From Homalodisca vitripennis (lineage: Eukaryota > Arthropoda > Insecta > Hemiptera > Cicadellidae): DNA of 64,000 nucleotides. The DNA lies in contig NC_060212.1 of the NCBI RefSeq assembly GCF_021130785.1, positions 148,205,501 through 148,269,500 of the forward strand. Direction: 5' to 3'. This document shows, one piece after another, positions 62,901 to 64,000 of this stretch. The notes beneath the pieces were generated by a model, which saw nothing but the letters and a program-made list of their open reading frames with translations, was not told where the DNA came from and ran no database searches. The position numbers and the translations under genes are program-made. Position 1 is the first letter of the stretch, and every line of letters begins with the position of its first letter.

Positions 62901-64000
62901 GTTAGTTCGTTCAGGATCAAGCCGTTATCCCCTTAAAGACGTCTAATCTTCCTGTTAATTATTGCCTTCTTAGGTCTCACCCGTGAGTTAAACCGAGTGT
63001 CCTCTGAACTAAGTTGGCTGATTGAAATAATTTGATATAAATAGACACTGTGTGTATTGTTTTAGTCTGAAAGAGGAAACTATGATTTGACAGTTTACTT
63101 TTGCGTTTAGTAGTACTTTTGTTTCATGATGTGCATTATTTGTATTGCGACAGACCGGCTATTATTATTCTCATTACAATTTCAAAAATGTATGTACTTA
63201 ATCCTAGTGTAAGTGAATACAAATATTAATGTAAGTGAATACAACGAGGCATACAATTTGCGTGTTTGGAAATGGTCATATTTATTCTCAAATATAATTT
63301 TAACTTCATAATATTGAATAACTTAAATAAATTTATATTAGTCGTATAGAAACATGTTCTAATATACTAGTTTAAATGTAATGTAAATAAACATATATAC
63401 ACTATCAGTTATCTACCATTTTGCATGGGATTTAGCATCTAATAACAGGTATGTCATTGGAATATCCTTTTTAAAAGGCCCAGTAAACACTAAAAGTAAT
63501 TGATGGTCACTTGAAGATTTTCCAATCTCTTGTTCTTTTCGGCAAATCAGTTTAAAGAGCAATGGTTTGAGCACGTGGGCCTAGGGTGAATCTAGTTCTT
63601 GCTTTTCGTTTACCAATAAAGTAGATTTTTCACTTCGATACAACATTTATTTATTTATTTATAATTAAAATTAATTTATCAACTTAAGATAACTTTATTT
63701 TTAAAATTAAAAATCTAGAGTGATTGATTTTAGAAAATACATAGTTTACTGAATATAGATTCGTCTGCTATGGTATGATCAATGAAACAGATAAAGTCAA
63801 AAGTATTACGTATTATGATTAGTTGATAGGCACTAGGACATATTGCGTGTGTTACATATTTATTGTATTCACCGATATTTACTAATTATGTTTTATAAAA
63901 TTGTATATGTTTTATTGTTAGAATGGCCTTAGACTCTTGATATTAAGAGTGATTTATATCTCGGGTCTAATTCGCTTGTGAAAGATAAGTGAAGTAAAGA

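Larger units (their letters stand above)
56870..64000 (-). repeat. Amplified unit, copy 4 (inverted; runs off window)
   Basis: Read on the minus strand, 64000 down to about 57450 matches copy 1 from 9955 to about 18742. The part 57735-56880 matches copy 3 from 53385 to 54325. The whole unit therefore faces copy 3 across a spacer. It shares with copy 3 a deletion around 62290 (copy 1 equivalent 11655-11830), and separately lacks the equivalent of 12220-12560. Gene-free gaps (57924-59233, 59288-59761, 59844-62809, 62901-64000) show no supportable gene apart from the listed islands and repeats. Confidence 0.92.

Noticed and set aside
1..64000. CRISPR array, bacterial operons, tRNA or rRNA genes
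   Set aside because: No regularly spaced repeats with unique spacers, no operons, and no cloverleaf or rRNA-like segments seen; the window is eukaryotic.

Overview
This is arthropod, probably insect, nuclear DNA. It is very AT-rich, has long gene-free stretches and (TA)n microsatellites, and carries one full-length BEL/Pao LTR retrotransposon. It also carries an interspersed repeat of a type common in arthropod genomes. There is no operon structure, no Shine-Dalgarno signal and no complete host gene. I cannot name the species.

The dominant architecture is a large amplified unit present four times, as read by eye. Copy 1 occupies 1-18742 (direct). Copy 2 occupies 22361-39268 (direct) and is split by the retrotransposon at 28644-35490. 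Copy 3 occupies 39394-54325 (direct). Copy 4 occupies about 56870-64000 (inverted). Copies 3 and 4 face each other across a spacer of about 2.5 kb and form a large imperfect palindrome. Every copy has its own deletions: copy 1 lacks about 2.7 kb that copy 3 keeps, copy 2 lacks more of the same zone, and copy 3 lacks the 13.7-18.4 kb zone of copy 1. Copies 3 and 4 share one derived deletion that copies 1 and 2 do not have, so they look like sisters. Stretches 18743-22360, 52641-53384 and 54326-56822 are mostly outside the shared unit.

Inside the AT-rich unit lie short, GC-richer, strongly conserved islands. Several have a polypyrimidine tract plus AG on one side, an open frame, and often a GT on the other side: 171 nt at 3726, 123 nt at 6609, 51 nt at 7919, 152 nt at 9283, 54 nt at 15776 (minus), 83 nt at 15248 (minus), and a 200 nt terminal-exon-like block at 53692. 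A 141-codon stop-free minus-strand frame sits at 40939-40514. I do not recognise the proteins. The simplest reading is an ampliconic region holding duplicated, mostly decayed pieces of one or more intron-rich host genes. Whether any copy is expressed cannot be judged from sequence.

The BEL/Pao element is 6847 bp long, with two 445-bp LTRs that look identical and a TAAAT target duplication. It has recognisable gag, zinc-knuckle, protease, reverse transcriptase, RNase H and integrase regions. Its coding region is broken by about nine frame changes, most of them at homopolymer runs. Copies 1 and 3 preserve the unoccupied site. No wholly new biological system is demonstrable here. The most unusual features are the palindromic amplicon, a 214-bp block identical in three otherwise diverged copies, and the exon-like islands.
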